From the NCBI RefSeq assembly GCF_905147365.1, contig NC_056428.1, forward strand, positions 7,036,001-7,100,000: a DNA stretch of 64,000 nt, given 5' to 3'. The position numbers and the translations under genes are program-made. Each line of letters opens with the position of its first letter. Within the stretch, counting starts at the first letter, position 1. The notes below the pieces were generated by a model, which made no database searches, was not told the DNA's origin, and worked only from the letters and a program-made list of their open reading frames with translations. Positions 12,598 to 49,407 of the stretch are shown here, piece by piece. The DNA comes from Aricia agestis. Lineage: Eukaryota; Arthropoda; Insecta; Lepidoptera; Lycaenidae.

Positions 12598-12778
12598 CAA
12601 CTTCCCATAACGACAACTTCCGAAAATGCCAATTTCCGAGAACGTGTATTCTAAACTCGTCAACTTCCAAAAATGGCAAATTCCTGAAATGGCAAATTCC
12701 TAAAATGTCAAATTCCTAAATTGACAGATTCCGAAAAAATAAATTCCTGAAATGACGAATTCCGAAAATGATAAATGT
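12598..12778. repeat. Degenerate minisatellite, period about 17-18 bp
   Basis: A unit close to AATGGCAAATTCCTAAA is repeated about ten times with drift (CGACAACTTCC, AATGCCAATTTCC, AATGGCAAATTCC, AATGTCAAATTCC, AATGACGAATTCC). Similarity is strongest in the middle. No coding frame spans it. Confidence 0.65.
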
Positions 12779-13912
12779 TTAATTTATACTAGATTGCGTT
12801 TCAAGTGAAAAGTCCCCTAGATGAGGCGCCACAGTCGTGCGACGGAATGTTGCAAACCACTGCTAATTAGACTCCCCAAAAATATTGGAACGAAGTTACA
12901 TATCGCGCGTTCGGCGTAAATCTGAAGGCTAGACAGAACGATATATGACCTTGATTTGACCTCGACACTTTTTTATTAGTACCTGCATGTTAGGGGCAGA
13001 GGGCGTTGATAGTAAGTATAAGTCTTTCCCTTTTTGTGATTTTAAGAAATTCATTATTAATTCATGAAAGAAATCAACACTATTTGCATTTTAGGATTAT
13101 CAAGCTGAGAGATACTGCTTTCTTCTTAGACATACTTTAAATATGCCAGTGAGACCAATTAGAAGTTTAAGAACGCATGCAATAATATACAGATGAAGGA
13201 GGAAACTGGACTTTCACTAGAGTATACACTATTGAGTATCTATTATTGAATTCTATTAAGTATATACTTAAAAAAGTGCTTAACAAATCCGTCTAAAAAC
13301 CTTTTTGATTACTTTTAGAGTAATTGTTATACAAATAATTTCAATTCCTAAAAAGTATTTGTGATAATAAGTCTATAGAATAATTGAACTACAGCAGCGC
13401 TTTTAACAGAGCAAATATAGTCTATAACAAATCAATTTGCTCTTAACTCAGTATAATGAACTTATAAAGGTTTTAAAACAAGGAACACTAGATATTTTTT
13501 TCTATTAGAAACTTAGTTCTTATTCAAAAAAACCATGTATAGAATGTCAATGTCTTTGATGTCTATAAAAAAGCCATGATTAGTACTCCTAAAGAATAAA
13601 TAGATTTAAGGCGTCTGAAGTGTGCTACTTGGGATTATTAATAAAAGACCTACACGTAAAAAAAATTAAACAATTATTAAGTATGTTTTCAAAACTTCAA
13701 ACGCATTTTCCCGAAAGTTGATAATTACAGTAAGGGTGCGAAAACTAAAAAATGTTTCACTTTCACAAGGAACTCTATAGGTCTATAATAATTATTTATT
13801 ATATATACCCCGCATTCCACTTGACGTTAAAAACGATCAAAACGTTGAAAATGCCTTCTATATTGATAGTTTTTAACGTCAAGTACACATAATAATTACA
13901 TTATGGTGCCTT
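12779..13912. other. No gene recognised
   Basis: AT-rich non-coding sequence. The only structure seen is a small inverted pair near 13815-13885 (CTTGACGTTAAAAAC mirrored by GTTTTTAACGTCAAG). Confidence 0.5.
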
Positions 13913-15447
13913 CTCACGGCGCGTATTATCGCAAGCCGCGCCGCGCCCGCTCGAGCCACGCGCCGTGTGAAGGGGTGGCTCGGGCTGGCTCGAGCAGGCG
14001 CGTTTAATATCACGCGCCAGCTCGAGCCACGCGCCCTAAGGAAGTGGTGGCGTGGTTACGTTCTCACGGCGCGTGCTACCACGAGCCGCGCCGCGCCCGC
14101 TCGAGGCACGCGCCGTGTGAAGGGGTGGTGCGGCGCGGCTCGTGCAGGCGCGTCCCGATCCGATTAAAGTCGGTAACTTCAAAGGCGCGGCTTGAGCAAA
14201 CAGGCGAGCACGAGCCACCCCTTCTCACGGCGCGTGATATCACAAGCCGCGCCACGCCGACAAAAATTCAAGTAAAATGAAACTTTATTAACACGATTAT
14301 AGATATCATTTTGCTCTAAGTCACTTCGTTAAATAAGTAAATTTTAATGAAATGCAACTTTATTCACTAGGCAACTAGGTTGCATTTCAATCTATGCCGC
14401 TAATTTTATTAAATTAAGTGTAATTAATTTATTTGATAACAGATGCCGCTGCTTGACGGCTACATCGCGCTATAGCTAGCCCGAAGATTTTTATTATAGG
14501 TGATCGTGATTAACTTATATTATGAAACTCTTTTCACGTACACTCATTCTTGGTGTTGTAGAATTATTACGCCAGAGGGATTTAAGTCCCAGGGTGGGAT
14601 ACCTTGGGGGCTGGGACTAAATTCCTATAGCGTGTATTGGTCCTCAAATACTGGTGGCAGTTCATTCCTGAGTTTTACAGTACATGGCAGGATGTTACGC
14701 AAAAAATGCACGGTGGAAGACTGCCACTCACAAAGGTGATGAGGATTGATGATGGTATGTTTTTCGCGTGGAATGATGACGAAAGCTTGCAGGATGTACG
14801 ATTCCGAACAATAGTCAATAATAATTGCTCAAAACCTCCCAAGTTCCCCGTGATGCTGTACTACTTTTATAATTCACAATAATAATTATTATTATCATTA
14901 TTATTATGTTTCCACTGATACTGGTGGAAGAATGACGCTTCTGTTCGAGCACAACATCACGAAATCCGTCTGTACGGCTACCCTGGGACTAAAATCGCTC
15001 TGGCATGATAATTCTACAACACCAAGAGTGAGTGTGAAGGAAATAGTTTCATACTAGATATTCACCATATACCTATAACAAATATCTTCGTGCTAGCTAT
15101 AGCGCGATGTAGGCGCCAAGCAGCGGCATCTGTTAACAAAATAAGAGAATTAAACTTAATATAATAAAATTAGTGGCATAGATTGAAATGCAACCTAGTT
15201 GCCTAGTGAATAAAGTTGCATTTCATTAAAATTTACTTATTTAACGTAGTGACTTAGAGCAAAATGATATCTATTATCGTGTTAATAAAGTTTAATTTTA
15301 CTTGAATGTTTGTCAGCGTGGCGCGGCTTGTGATATAACGCGCCGTGAGAAGGGGTGGCTCGTGCTCGCCTGTGGCTCGCGCTCGCTCGTAATAGCTGGC
15401 TCGGCGCGGCGCGGCTTGTGATATCACACGCCGTGAGAAACCAGCCT
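13913..15447. mobile_element. Large fold-back element with GC-rich repeated ends
   Basis: A long inverted repeat: about 14184-14610 is mirrored by about 14980-15378, including TGCATTTCAATCTATGCCGC, AAGTTGCATTTCATTAAAAT and GTTGTAGAATTAT in complementary order. The left side also carries three tandem versions of a GC-rich end module (TTCTCACGGCGCGT..., at 13913, 14064 and 14222); the right side has two inverted ones. The unpaired centre (about 14610-14980) holds an 81-codon frame from 14637 that I do not recognise. The open frames in the GC-rich ends are composition artefacts. Confidence 0.65.
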
Positions 15448-15699
15448 TACACACACTGTCCGAAACCGAAGCTAAAACAAAAACTAATGCGAAAACGACC
15501 GAAACCAAAACCAACGAATCTTAGGATACGTTATGACCTATAAGACTTTTTAAGTTTTAACCCAAGAGCCAGCGACAGCCTTTGGTCATTTTATAAAAGC
15601 TGAAAGTTTGCCTGTATATTAATATGAGTTATGACCCCATAAAGAGATTTAAAGAACGACCAGCAATAATTATACTATAGAGTACTTTAGACTATAGAG

Positions 15700-15940
15700 C
15701 AGGGGTCGGCAGGTAATTTTAGGTGGGGTCCGGATACTGTGTTTTAACGCGGTCCAGAAAACACTTGTCCTATGTAGCTTAAAACTATTATTTTAATTAA
15801 TAAAGGTATACGTATTACGTATACCTTATCTATTGTATTAATTGATACATGGTATAAAATACATTAGAATATTTCGCGGTCCGAAATTCGACCTTTCGCG
15901 GTCCGTAAACGGACCGCGGTCCGCATGTTGCCTACCGCTG
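15700..15940. mobile_element. hAT-like MITE with 8-bp target duplication
   Basis: Starts CAGGGGTCGGCAGGTAA and ends TTGCCTACCGCTG, a degenerate inverted match of the CAGGGGTCGGCAA type of hAT terminus. The flanks are CTATAGAG and CTATAGAT, an 8-bp duplication with one change, as expected for hAT. A second copy of the left half is in intron 9 of the helicase gene at 34494. Confidence 0.7.
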
Positions 15941-17927
15941 CTATAGATCTCGGTCGCGGTTACTTTAGGAGTTTCAGTTCCGAATGTATACCTATTACCT
16001 AAGCACTACATAGTAAAAAACAAAGTCATATTTTTTGTCCCTATGTCCCTTTGTATGCTTAAATCATTAAAAACTACGCAACGGATTTTGATGCGGTTGT
16101 TATTAATAGATAGAGTGATTGAAGAGAGAGATTTAAATTATATAATAATATTTTTTTTGCCAATTTCCACTACATATTTAGATTTTAGCAATTTTTGGCC
16201 CTAGTGCAGTATGGCGCTGGACGCACCCTTCGGCAGTATTTTTAATCTAGCTACTATTATTCACTTCCCGGCTCATTAGAGAAGTAGTGCAAGAATGTTC
16301 TGTAGAATATTTTATATAAGCTATTTAGTCAAAAAATATATGTACTTACTTATAAAAAATTAAAACGGTCCTTCTTTGAGAAAATCAAGAAAAACAAAGA
16401 CAGACACTTGAAATTATATAAAATCTTAAATCATATGTGTACTTTAATAATAATACAATTTAAAAGAAATTAAAGTTTAAGGGGGCTCCCACAGCAAATA
16501 TCCAACTTTTTGGCCTATTTTTGCACTATAACGATACGGAACTCTTCGTGCGCGAGCCCGACTCGCACTTGGCCGATTTTTGTTTGCTTTATTTCACCTA
16601 CCTACCACAAAAAAAGATTCAAAATGTCTTAAGAGGATCGACTACCGGGTCCATCTCCATACAAAAAGCCATAACCTTTTGCTACCCCTAAATCTTATCC
16701 GATTTTAACGATTTTTCACTATGTTATTGTCTCTAGAGAAAACTATATACGTTTTCTTTTTATCAAATTTTTTCTTAGTTTGAAAGTTACGAGCTTCTGA
16801 AATCTAGCTTTTTAGGCTCAAAACTTTCTCATTTTAAATGGTTTGTATTTGAAAAACAACGTAAAATTTCAAACAAAGCAAAACTTACAAGCGTAGATTA
16901 GGGTTGCCTATAACCAGTGGTAGTGATGTGAAATACTAATGTCGATGTCTATGTAAGGGATGGGGCTATTTATCGGTAAGTACCTTAGACGGTAACCTAT
17001 CGCCAACGGCGCGACGTCCAAGGGCCGGCGATTTGTAAATACTTTTGGCTACCATTTATCCTAATAAACATTACAAGTAAAACAAAATCTTCTAAAAAGA
17101 AAAATCTGTATATATATTTTTGTCCATATTAACACTTATAGATACAAAACATTTGATAGGCCTGATTCTGCGAGTTTTTAGACTTGTCAATATATTAAAG
17201 TTCACACTTACTAAGTGTCACTTCTATATTTTATAAAATTAATAAAAAGAGATAGGAAATTCAAAAAAATCGTCGCTGCGCGTGCGATATCGCGTGTGAT
17301 CAACTTGTATAAACCGCGTATAGATGTATTTTGATGATTTTACAGGAGGAAGAAAAAACTGAATATCTCAGCAATTTTGATTCCCTATTACCGACTGAAC
17401 TTAACAGCTAGTTCTTTGTAACTTCCTTTAGTGGTTAAGTAACGTGTTCGCAATTGGCTTTGATTATGTATAAAGTCACTTACGCGTTTTGTATTAACTA
17501 ATGGAGAATGTTACTAGGTATGCCAAATTGCTTGAAATTTTGTCACAGTAAAGCCTGTATGTATACAATTTATACACTAGTTTTTGTTGCAGTCAAAAAT
17601 ACCTAGTAGTTTTGATTTTATAGGGATTAAAAGTTTCGAAAAATATCGATTCCCGCTAACAGTCCCGCGACCGCTTGTGACGTCATAGCACAATTCTGCC
17701 GCGCGGGCCCCATACAATAAACGTGATTTTTTGCTCTATCTCAACAACGGCAACAGGTAGGCACTTGAAATTTTCACCAAGGTCTTAATTATACGTGTAC
17801 TTTAATAATTAATAATAATATTATAATAAAATAAAAAATTAAGGGGGGCTCCCTTACAAAAATCACAATTTTTGGCCTATTTTGCTATTTAAACTATATT
17901 CTCTATTTTAGACGTCATCTATTTTAG
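15941..17927. other. Interspersed-repeat mosaic, no gene recognised
   Basis: Contains a common lepidopteran block (GCGCGAGCCCGACTCGCACT with CTTGGCC) near 16550-16580. A longer repeat at about 17500-17890 recurs in reverse orientation at about 27340-27625 (TTACTAGGTATGCCAA, GCACTTGAAATTTTCACC). No exons seen. Confidence 0.55.
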
Positions 17928-18259
17928 ACGTGGGAGAGCCATGCTTCGGCACGAATGGGCCGGCTCGACCGGAGAAATACCACATTCTCACAGAAAACCG
18001 GCGTGAAACAGCGCTTGCGCTGTGTTTCGCCGAGTGAGTGAGTTTACCGGAGGCCCAATCCCCTACCCTGTTCCCTTCCCTACCCTCCCCTATTCCCTTC
18101 CCATCCAATCTTTACCATCCCCTATTACCCTGTTCCCTCTTAAAAGGCTGGCAACCCACCTGCAGCTCTTCTGATGCTGCGAGTGTCCATGGGCGACGGA
18201 AGTTGCTTTCCATCAGGTGACCCGTTTGCTCGTTTGCCCCCTTATTTCATAAAAAAAAT
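17928..18259 (+). mobile_element. Abundant lepidopteran SINE-like retroelement
   Basis: The blocks GAGAGCCATGCTTCGGCACG, ATACCACATTCTCACAG, AGTGAGTGAGTTTACCGG and CCATCAGGTGACCCGTTTGC occur in the order seen in a repeat very common in moth and butterfly genomes, which I recognise from memory rather than by search. It ends in an A-rich tail (CATAAAAAAAATAA). The CCCTTCCC-rich interior is typical of it. It encodes nothing. Confidence 0.6.
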
Positions 18260-18434
18260 AACGGTACGTGTATTCATGAGCAAGTCTGATTAGTAAAAAA
18301 ATACAAATAAATAATCGGCCAAGTGCGAGTCGGACTGGCGCACGAAGAGTTCCGTACCGCTACAGTGATTTTTGTATGGGAGCCCCCACTTAAATTTTTA
18401 TTTTATTTTAATCTTTAATCTATTAATCTTTAAT

Positions 18435-18593
<159 letters not shown>

Positions 18594-18610
18594 AGATTAA
18601 ATTAAAGTTA

Positions 18611-19149
18611 TATATAAAAGAAAGTCGTGTTTGTTACAACACTTATAACTCGAGAACGGCTGGACCAATTGCCATGGTTTTTGATTTGTTGGATTTGTTT
18701 CCGTCCCGAATAGCAGAATACATCTTAAAAACAATGAAAACTCGATATGTGTAATGATTAATGAATACTTTATTATTTCAATAGATGCTGATTTGTTTAT
18801 TACATGTCAAACATTTGTTGTCCAATCCTGTCAAATAGTGTAACAACTTTTTTTTTGGAGCTTATGGCCTGGTTGTTGAGACCTTTAGCCCGGCCGCACA
18901 TTGTCCGAAATTTCTGATACGAAACATTGAACGTCGGCCGGACCGCCACAATAGACGATAAAGTACGAGACGTCATCTTGCAGGAGTTAAAGGGCGAAGA
19001 AGGTCATGACAAATTTACCGGTGAAAATTACCAGCAGAGTCATCGGGAATTTTTATAATTTTGTAAAAATCAGAAAAACCTTCAAGAGAAAAGCAGGAAA
19101 ATAGGCAAAATAATTTTATGGCAAAACAACGTTTGCCGGGACAGCTAGT
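18611..19149 (+). mobile_element. Helitron-like non-autonomous element
   Basis: Begins near AAAGAAAGTCGTGTTTGTTA and AACTCGAGAACGGCTGGACC, and ends CAACGTTTGCCGGGACAGCT followed by AGT, a CTAG-type Helitron terminus. A related 3' end lies at about 39785-39920 (AACGACGTTTGCCGGGACAA). Part of the interior (18886-18960, CCCGGCCGCACATTGTCC) resembles one arm of the Harbinger-like MITE at 36929-37113. Confidence 0.5.
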
Positions 19150-19294
19150 ATTATTATTAAATATTAAAGTACACATACTATAATTAAGGCCTTGGTGAAA
19201 ATTCCAAGTGCCTACCTATTGCCGTTATTGATAAAGAGCAAAAAAAGCTAAAAAATCGCGTTTTATTTATTGATTGAAGAATCTATATAATTAT

Positions 19295-19570
19295 ACTAGC
19301 TGTTGCCCGCGACTTCGTCCGCGTGGACTTCAGTTTATAGCGCGCGGTGTCAGTAAAATTGGTGTCAAAAGCTCTTTAAAACCCTGGTACCCCTTAAATC
19401 AAAATACCCAAAACAGCCGTGTAGTGTGCACATAATATGATTTTTTTTAAATAAACTTTTTTAAACCTTTTAAAGCTTATTTAGCGTTACACAACTTAAC
19501 TGCATAATGCATTACACAACTTTAGCTTTGCCCAATAGCCAATATCCATAGTCCATAAACTATTTAGTAT
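19295..19570 (-). mobile_element. Fragment of the CTAG-ended composite element
   Basis: CTAGCTGTTGCCCGCGACTT through ACCCTGGTACCCCTTAAATC and AAAGCTTATTTAGCG match the left arm and body of the element at 6968-7964. The distal part is missing. Confidence 0.6.
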
Positions 19571-19715
19571 TTATTATAGGTAACTGAAGCACATCCCCAA
19601 CCCGGGGCACCCATGATGGGTTTCCCCTGCGCATCAAAAAAAAAACCCAATTTTGCGCGTTTTACTGCTACGCGGTTTTTACTAGTTGCTCTTACGCGGA
19701 ATTGAACGCGCTGAA

Positions 19716-19870
19716 ATTATAGACAATTTAGGCTTTCTTTGTCAATTTCTGACGCAAATGGTAGATATTATAGTACAATTTAGGCTTTCTTTGTCAGTTT
19801 ATGACGCAAATAGTAAAATTATAGATTAGGACGTATCTGTCAGTTTATAGAAAAATTGAGGCTGTCAATA
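19716..19870. repeat. Local tandem duplication, period about 62 bp
   Basis: The unit ATTTAGGCTTTCTTTGTCA, then TTTATGACGCAAATAGTA, recurs two and a half times with small changes. Confidence 0.55.
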
Positions 19871-19879
19871 TTGTCGTCA

Positions 19880-21315
19880 CTCCTTTTAAACTGAGTTTAC
19901 AACAATGACATAAGTCATTGGTTTACAACATGTTTACAACAATAACAATCGGAGTTTTGCCGGGAATGTGAAATGGTGATGTTGTGTTTTTATATTATTT
20001 TCCTACAATTGTGTTATCTGGGTTTTTAATGTGTAATATTGGTAGGATATTAACCATTAGATATTCGTTATCGTGCACAAGTGTGGGAAAGTGACGTTAT
20101 AACCAGAAACGTGCTCTTTTGTGTTCCCTCCAAAACTTCATCGAAAGTTTCAGTAAAGCGTCTACCACTTTACTGAATCGACCGACTTGACTGTATTGAC
20201 TTTATACTTAGACTTTAGACCTGACTGACCTGACGATAATAAAGAAAAAATTGTATTAAAGAATATTGTTTTCTCGCCATAATATTATACTCGACACTGG
20301 ACATGGTTATAGCCGAAATGCCATTAAAAGACAAAAAAAAAACAATAAAAATCAAAAAGTAAAACAGCAGTGACAAATTTTAAATCACGATGAATTTTTA
20401 ACGTTATGTGCGTGGTGATGTGATTTCATTTATTTTTATTTAAGTCAGATTAGTAAAATGACGTATTGTAATTATTTATTTAATTAAATAAATAATATTT
20501 ATTGTGATTTTTAATGTAAGTAATCTAATTAACTACATTAGATAACGAGTCTGGAAAAAATGCTTTTATTTATTTATTATTATAATAGTCTTACTTTTAG
20601 GTAGCGACAAAACTTTTCGTTCTCGTATCTGCAATCCGCATATGTCTCGGAACCCCTAGGATGGATCAGCTTGGGCATTCTAAATTATTATACTTACATC
20701 AATGATATTTTGACTTACATAATCAATGATATTCTACTTATACGTTACGTCCATAATACGTCGAAAAATTAGACCGATATATCGATATTTTTTACGGAAT
20801 ACGGAATACGGAACCATAAAAATGATCAAGGAGCTCGCGAAAATGCTGATTCTATTAAGATTGGACGCTATTGCAGAAATAGTGTACATTCATCGTATCC
20901 ATTTGTGAAATTCCCATTCATAATGAACAGATTTTTTTTTTTATAATTTGTGGGGGGATTTTTCTTGAAATCCCGAATTTTGGGGGGATTTCGGGGAACA
21001 CTTGGGGAGAAACCAAAAAGTTGGCCGTCTGGCAACACTGACCGAGTCAGCCATTTTTAAAAGAAGAAGAAGCTTGAATAGGTCAGTTGAGCCGAATTTT
21101 GTAAGTTTGGAATTTTGTTTTGTGCTATCGTTGGTCGTTACAAAAATAATCATAAAAGCCGGCCTATTTTTTGCAATTATTCAATAAAGTAAACTATACA
21201 AACAAGTATATTAAACGTTTATGTGTCTAAAAGTTTAATAACCAAATTATGTTACATCAAACAAAATATTAGTTTTCTTTGTAGCGTTTGCAGTTGAAAC
21301 ACACAAAATATCGCT
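19880..21315 (+). promoter_or_regulatory. Upstream/5' UTR region of the helicase gene
   Basis: No coding exon was recognised. The region should contain the promoter and 5' UTR of the gene starting at 21316. An in-frame stop (TGA at 21295-21297) precedes the chosen start codon, so the protein cannot extend upstream in this exon. GCCATTTTTAAAAG near 21050 could be part of a core promoter, but there is no firm evidence for a start site. Confidence 0.35.
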
Positions 21316-45560
<24,245 letters not shown>

Positions 45561-46052
45561 TCAGTCAGTATTCAGTATTTTTATTAATATTGAAGAATGT
45601 TAAAATTTTGTTATGTTAAATTCGTTTTGTAATTTATAAGTTTAACAGATCTTGACTGTGTTGTCTGTTGTATTGCTTTACATTATCTAAATGAAGCGTC
45701 GAATCACTCGGAAACTTAATTTTTCCATTTGTAAATAATCATATTATATGAAAGTAATAAGGGATCACTAGGAAATTTTAAACATTATTATTATGCACCC
45801 CCAGCGCGTACGATCGATTGATCTTCGTCGTCCGCTTTTTGGATCATCATAATTATAGACTGCTAGTAGATATTATGCAAATAGAGGTATTCCACAAAAA
45901 TTATTCTTCTTATTATAAAAAGTTTCTGTCTTAATGTCCCCGTATAGTCGAGAAAACTTTATTTTGCATGTGCTAGCAGTAGGCAGCTCGAGTTTACAAA
46001 CAGAATAGCGGGGAATAGAGACACATTTTCTGTCAGCAATGTGCGCAGATCC
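45561..46052 (+). other. 3' UTR / downstream flank of the helicase gene
   Basis: AT-rich sequence after the TAG at 45558-45560. I see no canonical AATAAA in the first 400 bp, only weak variants, so the polyadenylation site is undetermined. Confidence 0.4.
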
Positions 46053-46055
46053 TTA

Positions 46056-46261
46056 GGGTGAAGCCAAACGAGCGTAATTTGTGAGTTGTGAGTCGCAGAA
46101 TTTCGGCTGGCAGAAATTCTGCTGCATTCAGTTTCATACAAAAGTCCTGTTTGATTCACATGAGCGTAATTTTGTGAGTCATGATTTGTATGAAAAGATA
46201 TTTACGCGGCAGAAATTCTGCGATTCACGACTCACAAAATTACGCTCGTTTGGCTTCACCC
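46056..46261. mobile_element. PIF/Harbinger-like palindromic MITE, 206 bp, TTA duplication
   Basis: GGGTGAAGCCAAACGAGCGT pairs with ACGCTCGTTTGGCTTCACCC, flanked by TTA. Internal copies of GTAATTTTGTGAGT and GCAGAAATTCTGC extend the fold-back through most of the element. Confidence 0.85.
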
Positions 46262-46971
46262 TTACTCTGTATATTTTTAAAGACAATATTATTTTTTCTT
46301 GTTTGAATGCTCTCTACTAATATATTTATTTGTAAGGGCACCAATATATAATACGTTGGGTAAGACAAAAATAATTTACGATTAATTTTTTCAGAAACGG
46401 ATAAATAAGGAATTGTTTGAAAAACATTTTAAAATTAGAGAACACGTTAGCTTTCTTGACATATTTTATTTAACCTACAAGTCACTATAATATTATTACA
46501 ATACATACATGATTATATTATTGTACGAAAGCTTACCCGCACGGAGCTAATACAAAGAGGAGGTGTGGTAATCAAATTTCCTTATGAAACGACGCGTGAC
46601 AATTTGCGGGGTGAGGGGGTGTCATGCTTCGCCCACTTTTCAATATTTCATCTATCGGCTAAAAGCAAAACTACTAGTAAGCTAGTAACATCAACTTCGA
46701 CCTAAGGGTCGATCTTGATGTTACTACGTAGTTCAGCAATCTTCATTTCATTTAAATCAAAAATAATATGATATTTTGTGGAATATAATGTTTTACATTT
46801 AAAAGATCAACTTTCAACTCAATGTATTTGTAACCAAATTTTTGCAGGACGCAACAAACTGGTGTATGTACGTATTTAACGTAATTATATGTATTATGAT
46901 TTATCATGATTTACTAATTATTTTCATAAATACTACACAATTAATGTTAAAGTAAATAGCACTATGTTCAA

Positions 46972-48059
46972 TCGCAGGCAGATTGTATAATTCGCCGTTT
47001 TACATTACGGCTCGGGCTAGCTGTTTTAAAAAACGGCAGTTTTGTAATGCGGCGGTTTAACGATTAGCCGGATTCAATGCGGCTGAATCAAAAACCGCCT
47101 GAATGTATTGGGCGCTATAAGTTATTCAAAATGGCTAGCCATAATGTAATAAAGCGAAACATTAGTCGCCTCTTTGACAGTTTTTAGTACCGAATCTTAA
47201 CACTAGTGACATAACAACAAAAATGTCGTTGGATACTGAAAGTGTGTTGATAAATTGAAGTTTCGAGTGAATTAAACAAAAAAAGAGTAAATAGATGCAA
47301 ATAAAGAATTTCTATTATTCTCAATCTAAAACAGTACATCAACCATTTCAACAATGGACCAAATTTTAGAAGTTATAATAACGCACATCAAAACTACTAA
47401 AGTGTCTGTGAATTAGTGTCCGACCGAATCAATCAGTCTTAATAAAAATTAAATGATTTATTAAGAAGTTAGTGTTTGTTTATTGTATTTGACAGTGACT
47501 CCCAGTGGCCTCTGCATACACGACCGGTCCGTCGCGTCGCTCTCTCACGACTCACTCAGTCTTTCGTTTAATTTCGACGGTTGCTCGGACCTTAGGCAAA
47601 GCTTCGGCTTCGGCCGGGTTTTAGGTCGAAGACGAAGGTTTCACCGAAGGTGGTTTTTTTGGCCGAAGGCTTCGGCCGCCGAAGCCGAAGCTTCGGTCGG
47701 ACACTACTGTGAATTCTAATGTTCGGCGGAATCCTACACAATTATATTATTAGTGTGTAAAATATAATGTTATGAATGTGCCCAAATTTCTTTATGAATT
47801 TAATGGGAATTCATAAAAGAGTGGGCAAGGTGACTCTGTTAGCTTTTTGTATTTAAAAGAATGGATTTTTAATTTATTCTGCAGGCACCCTACAATTAAA
47901 GAAGTATTACGATTTACGATGCAGCTAAACGTGGGCCGTTATTGAAGAACGTATCATAATGACAATCCAGCTAATCGTTAAGCCGCCGTATTACAAAACG
48001 GCCCTGTTTTTTAAAACAGCTAGCCGTAATGTAAAACGGCGTATTATACAATCCGCCGG
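46972..48059. mobile_element. Large fold-back element I with degenerate internal coding segment
   Basis: Left arm TCGCAGGCAGATTGTATAAT, GCCGTTTTACATTACGGC; right arm mirrored, ending TTATACAATCCGCCGG. The arms are about 120 bp. The interior (47220-47330, + strand) carries a broken version (stops present) of the coding-like segment found in element II, plus a GCTTCGGCCGAAG-rich patch (47590-47700). Confidence 0.7.
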
Positions 48060-48079
48060 TAACATATATGTATGTATCT

Positions 48080-48609
48080 GTCGCAGACTAATTGTATAAT
48101 CCGCCGTATTACATTACTGCTAGCTGTTTTATAAAACAGTTTAACGATTAGTCGGATTGTTATTGCGATACGTCCACGTTTAGCCGCATTGTACTTTCCT
48201 CGTACTGGTACTTTTTTTACTGTTTTACATTGAGAATAATAGAAATTCTTTAATTGCACCTGAAAATTGTTCTGAAAGTTGCTGTTTTCTTTGTTTAATT
48301 CACTCGAAACTTCGCAATTTAGCAACACACTTTCGGTATCCAACGCCGTTGTTCTTGTTATATCACAGGCAGCTCCAAGAGTATTAAGAATCAAATCTGA
48401 AAACTGTCAAAGAGGCGACTTATCTTTCGCTTTATTACATTATGGCTAGCCGTTTTGAATAACGTATGGCGCCGAATACATTCCGGCGATTTTTCATTCA
48501 GCCGCATTCAATCTGGCTAATCGATAAATCGCTGCATTACAAAACGGCCCTGTTTTTTAAAACAACTAGCCGTAATGTAAAACGGCGGATTATACAATCC
48601 GCCTGCGAC
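48080..48609 (-). mobile_element. Fold-back element II with an open 116-codon frame
   Basis: Left end GTCGCAGACTAATTGTATAA; right end TTATACAATCCGCCTGCGAC. Minus-strand frame 48044-48394 includes LDTESVLLNCEVSSELNKEN, whose homologous DNA in element I is interrupted by stops. I do not recognise the peptide. It lies only 20 bp from element I. Confidence 0.65.
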
Positions 48610-48908
48610 ATATATACTCTAAAGCTCAATTCAAAAATTCATACTTAAATTATTATACTTAAAACAATAGAGTTGAATATGCTGTGGCGAAAAACGTGAT
48701 GCGTCGCTTCAACTCTGCCCTAGTGTGAGTTGAGCCTTAGAAGAATGGTTGTGCTTGTGAGAGAACACCAGTGATATTATGTGAAATATATTCATAGCTG
48801 TATGTTTACAGCCTGAAAGAAAAAAAAGATAATACTAGGAAGTGTACTCTGTAGGTATATAGTATATTATAGAGCTCACTATGAAAGTTCAAAGTAGCAG
48901 GGCTGTAA

Positions 48909-49064
48909 GGCCGGTATAAATAGTCAGTACTTAAGATGCGACCCAGTCTCAAGACGCGGTTCGGCTCTGTGATTGGTCCAAATTTTGACAGCCAATTAAT
49001 CACAAAGCCTGAACCGAGTCTTGAGACCGAGATGTATCTTGAGTACTGACTATTTATACAGGCC
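48909..49064. mobile_element. PIF/Harbinger-like MITE, 156 bp, TAA duplication
   Basis: GGCCGGTATAAATAGTCAGT at the left is mirrored by ACTGACTATTTATACAGGCC at the right; TAA flanks both. It sits between two inverted segments (about 48668-48740 and 49262-49343) that may be arms of an older host element. Confidence 0.85.
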
Positions 49065-49407
49065 TAAGAGTTCATTTTTCCTGCAGTACCTACTCGTATT
49101 ACACCCCGTATTTGTACCACATACAAGTTAGTTCCTTTGGGTTGTAATAATTAAGTTTAATATGGATATTTGAAGTCTGAACTTATGAATATACCTAAGA
49201 TTTACATTCTTTATTACAAAATGCCATAATCTACATTGTTTTTATTTTAGTACGACTGGTAAGACTCAACAGTCAACTCACACTGGCGCAGAGTGGAAGC
49301 GTCGCGGCGCGTCATATTTTTCCGCCTACAGCATATAATTCATCTCTAGAACCGCGAATGCGCGCGTCGACAGTCGTTCCATATTTTCATAGTAAAATTT
49401 TGTACTT

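Noticed and set aside
13967..14280. Overlapping open frames on both strands
   Set aside because: They follow from low stop-codon frequency in GC-rich end modules of a fold-back element; no protein resemblance.
47590..47719. Possible exon with GCTTCGGC-rich sequence
   Set aside because: Palindromic low-complexity patch inside fold-back element I; no splice context or protein similarity.
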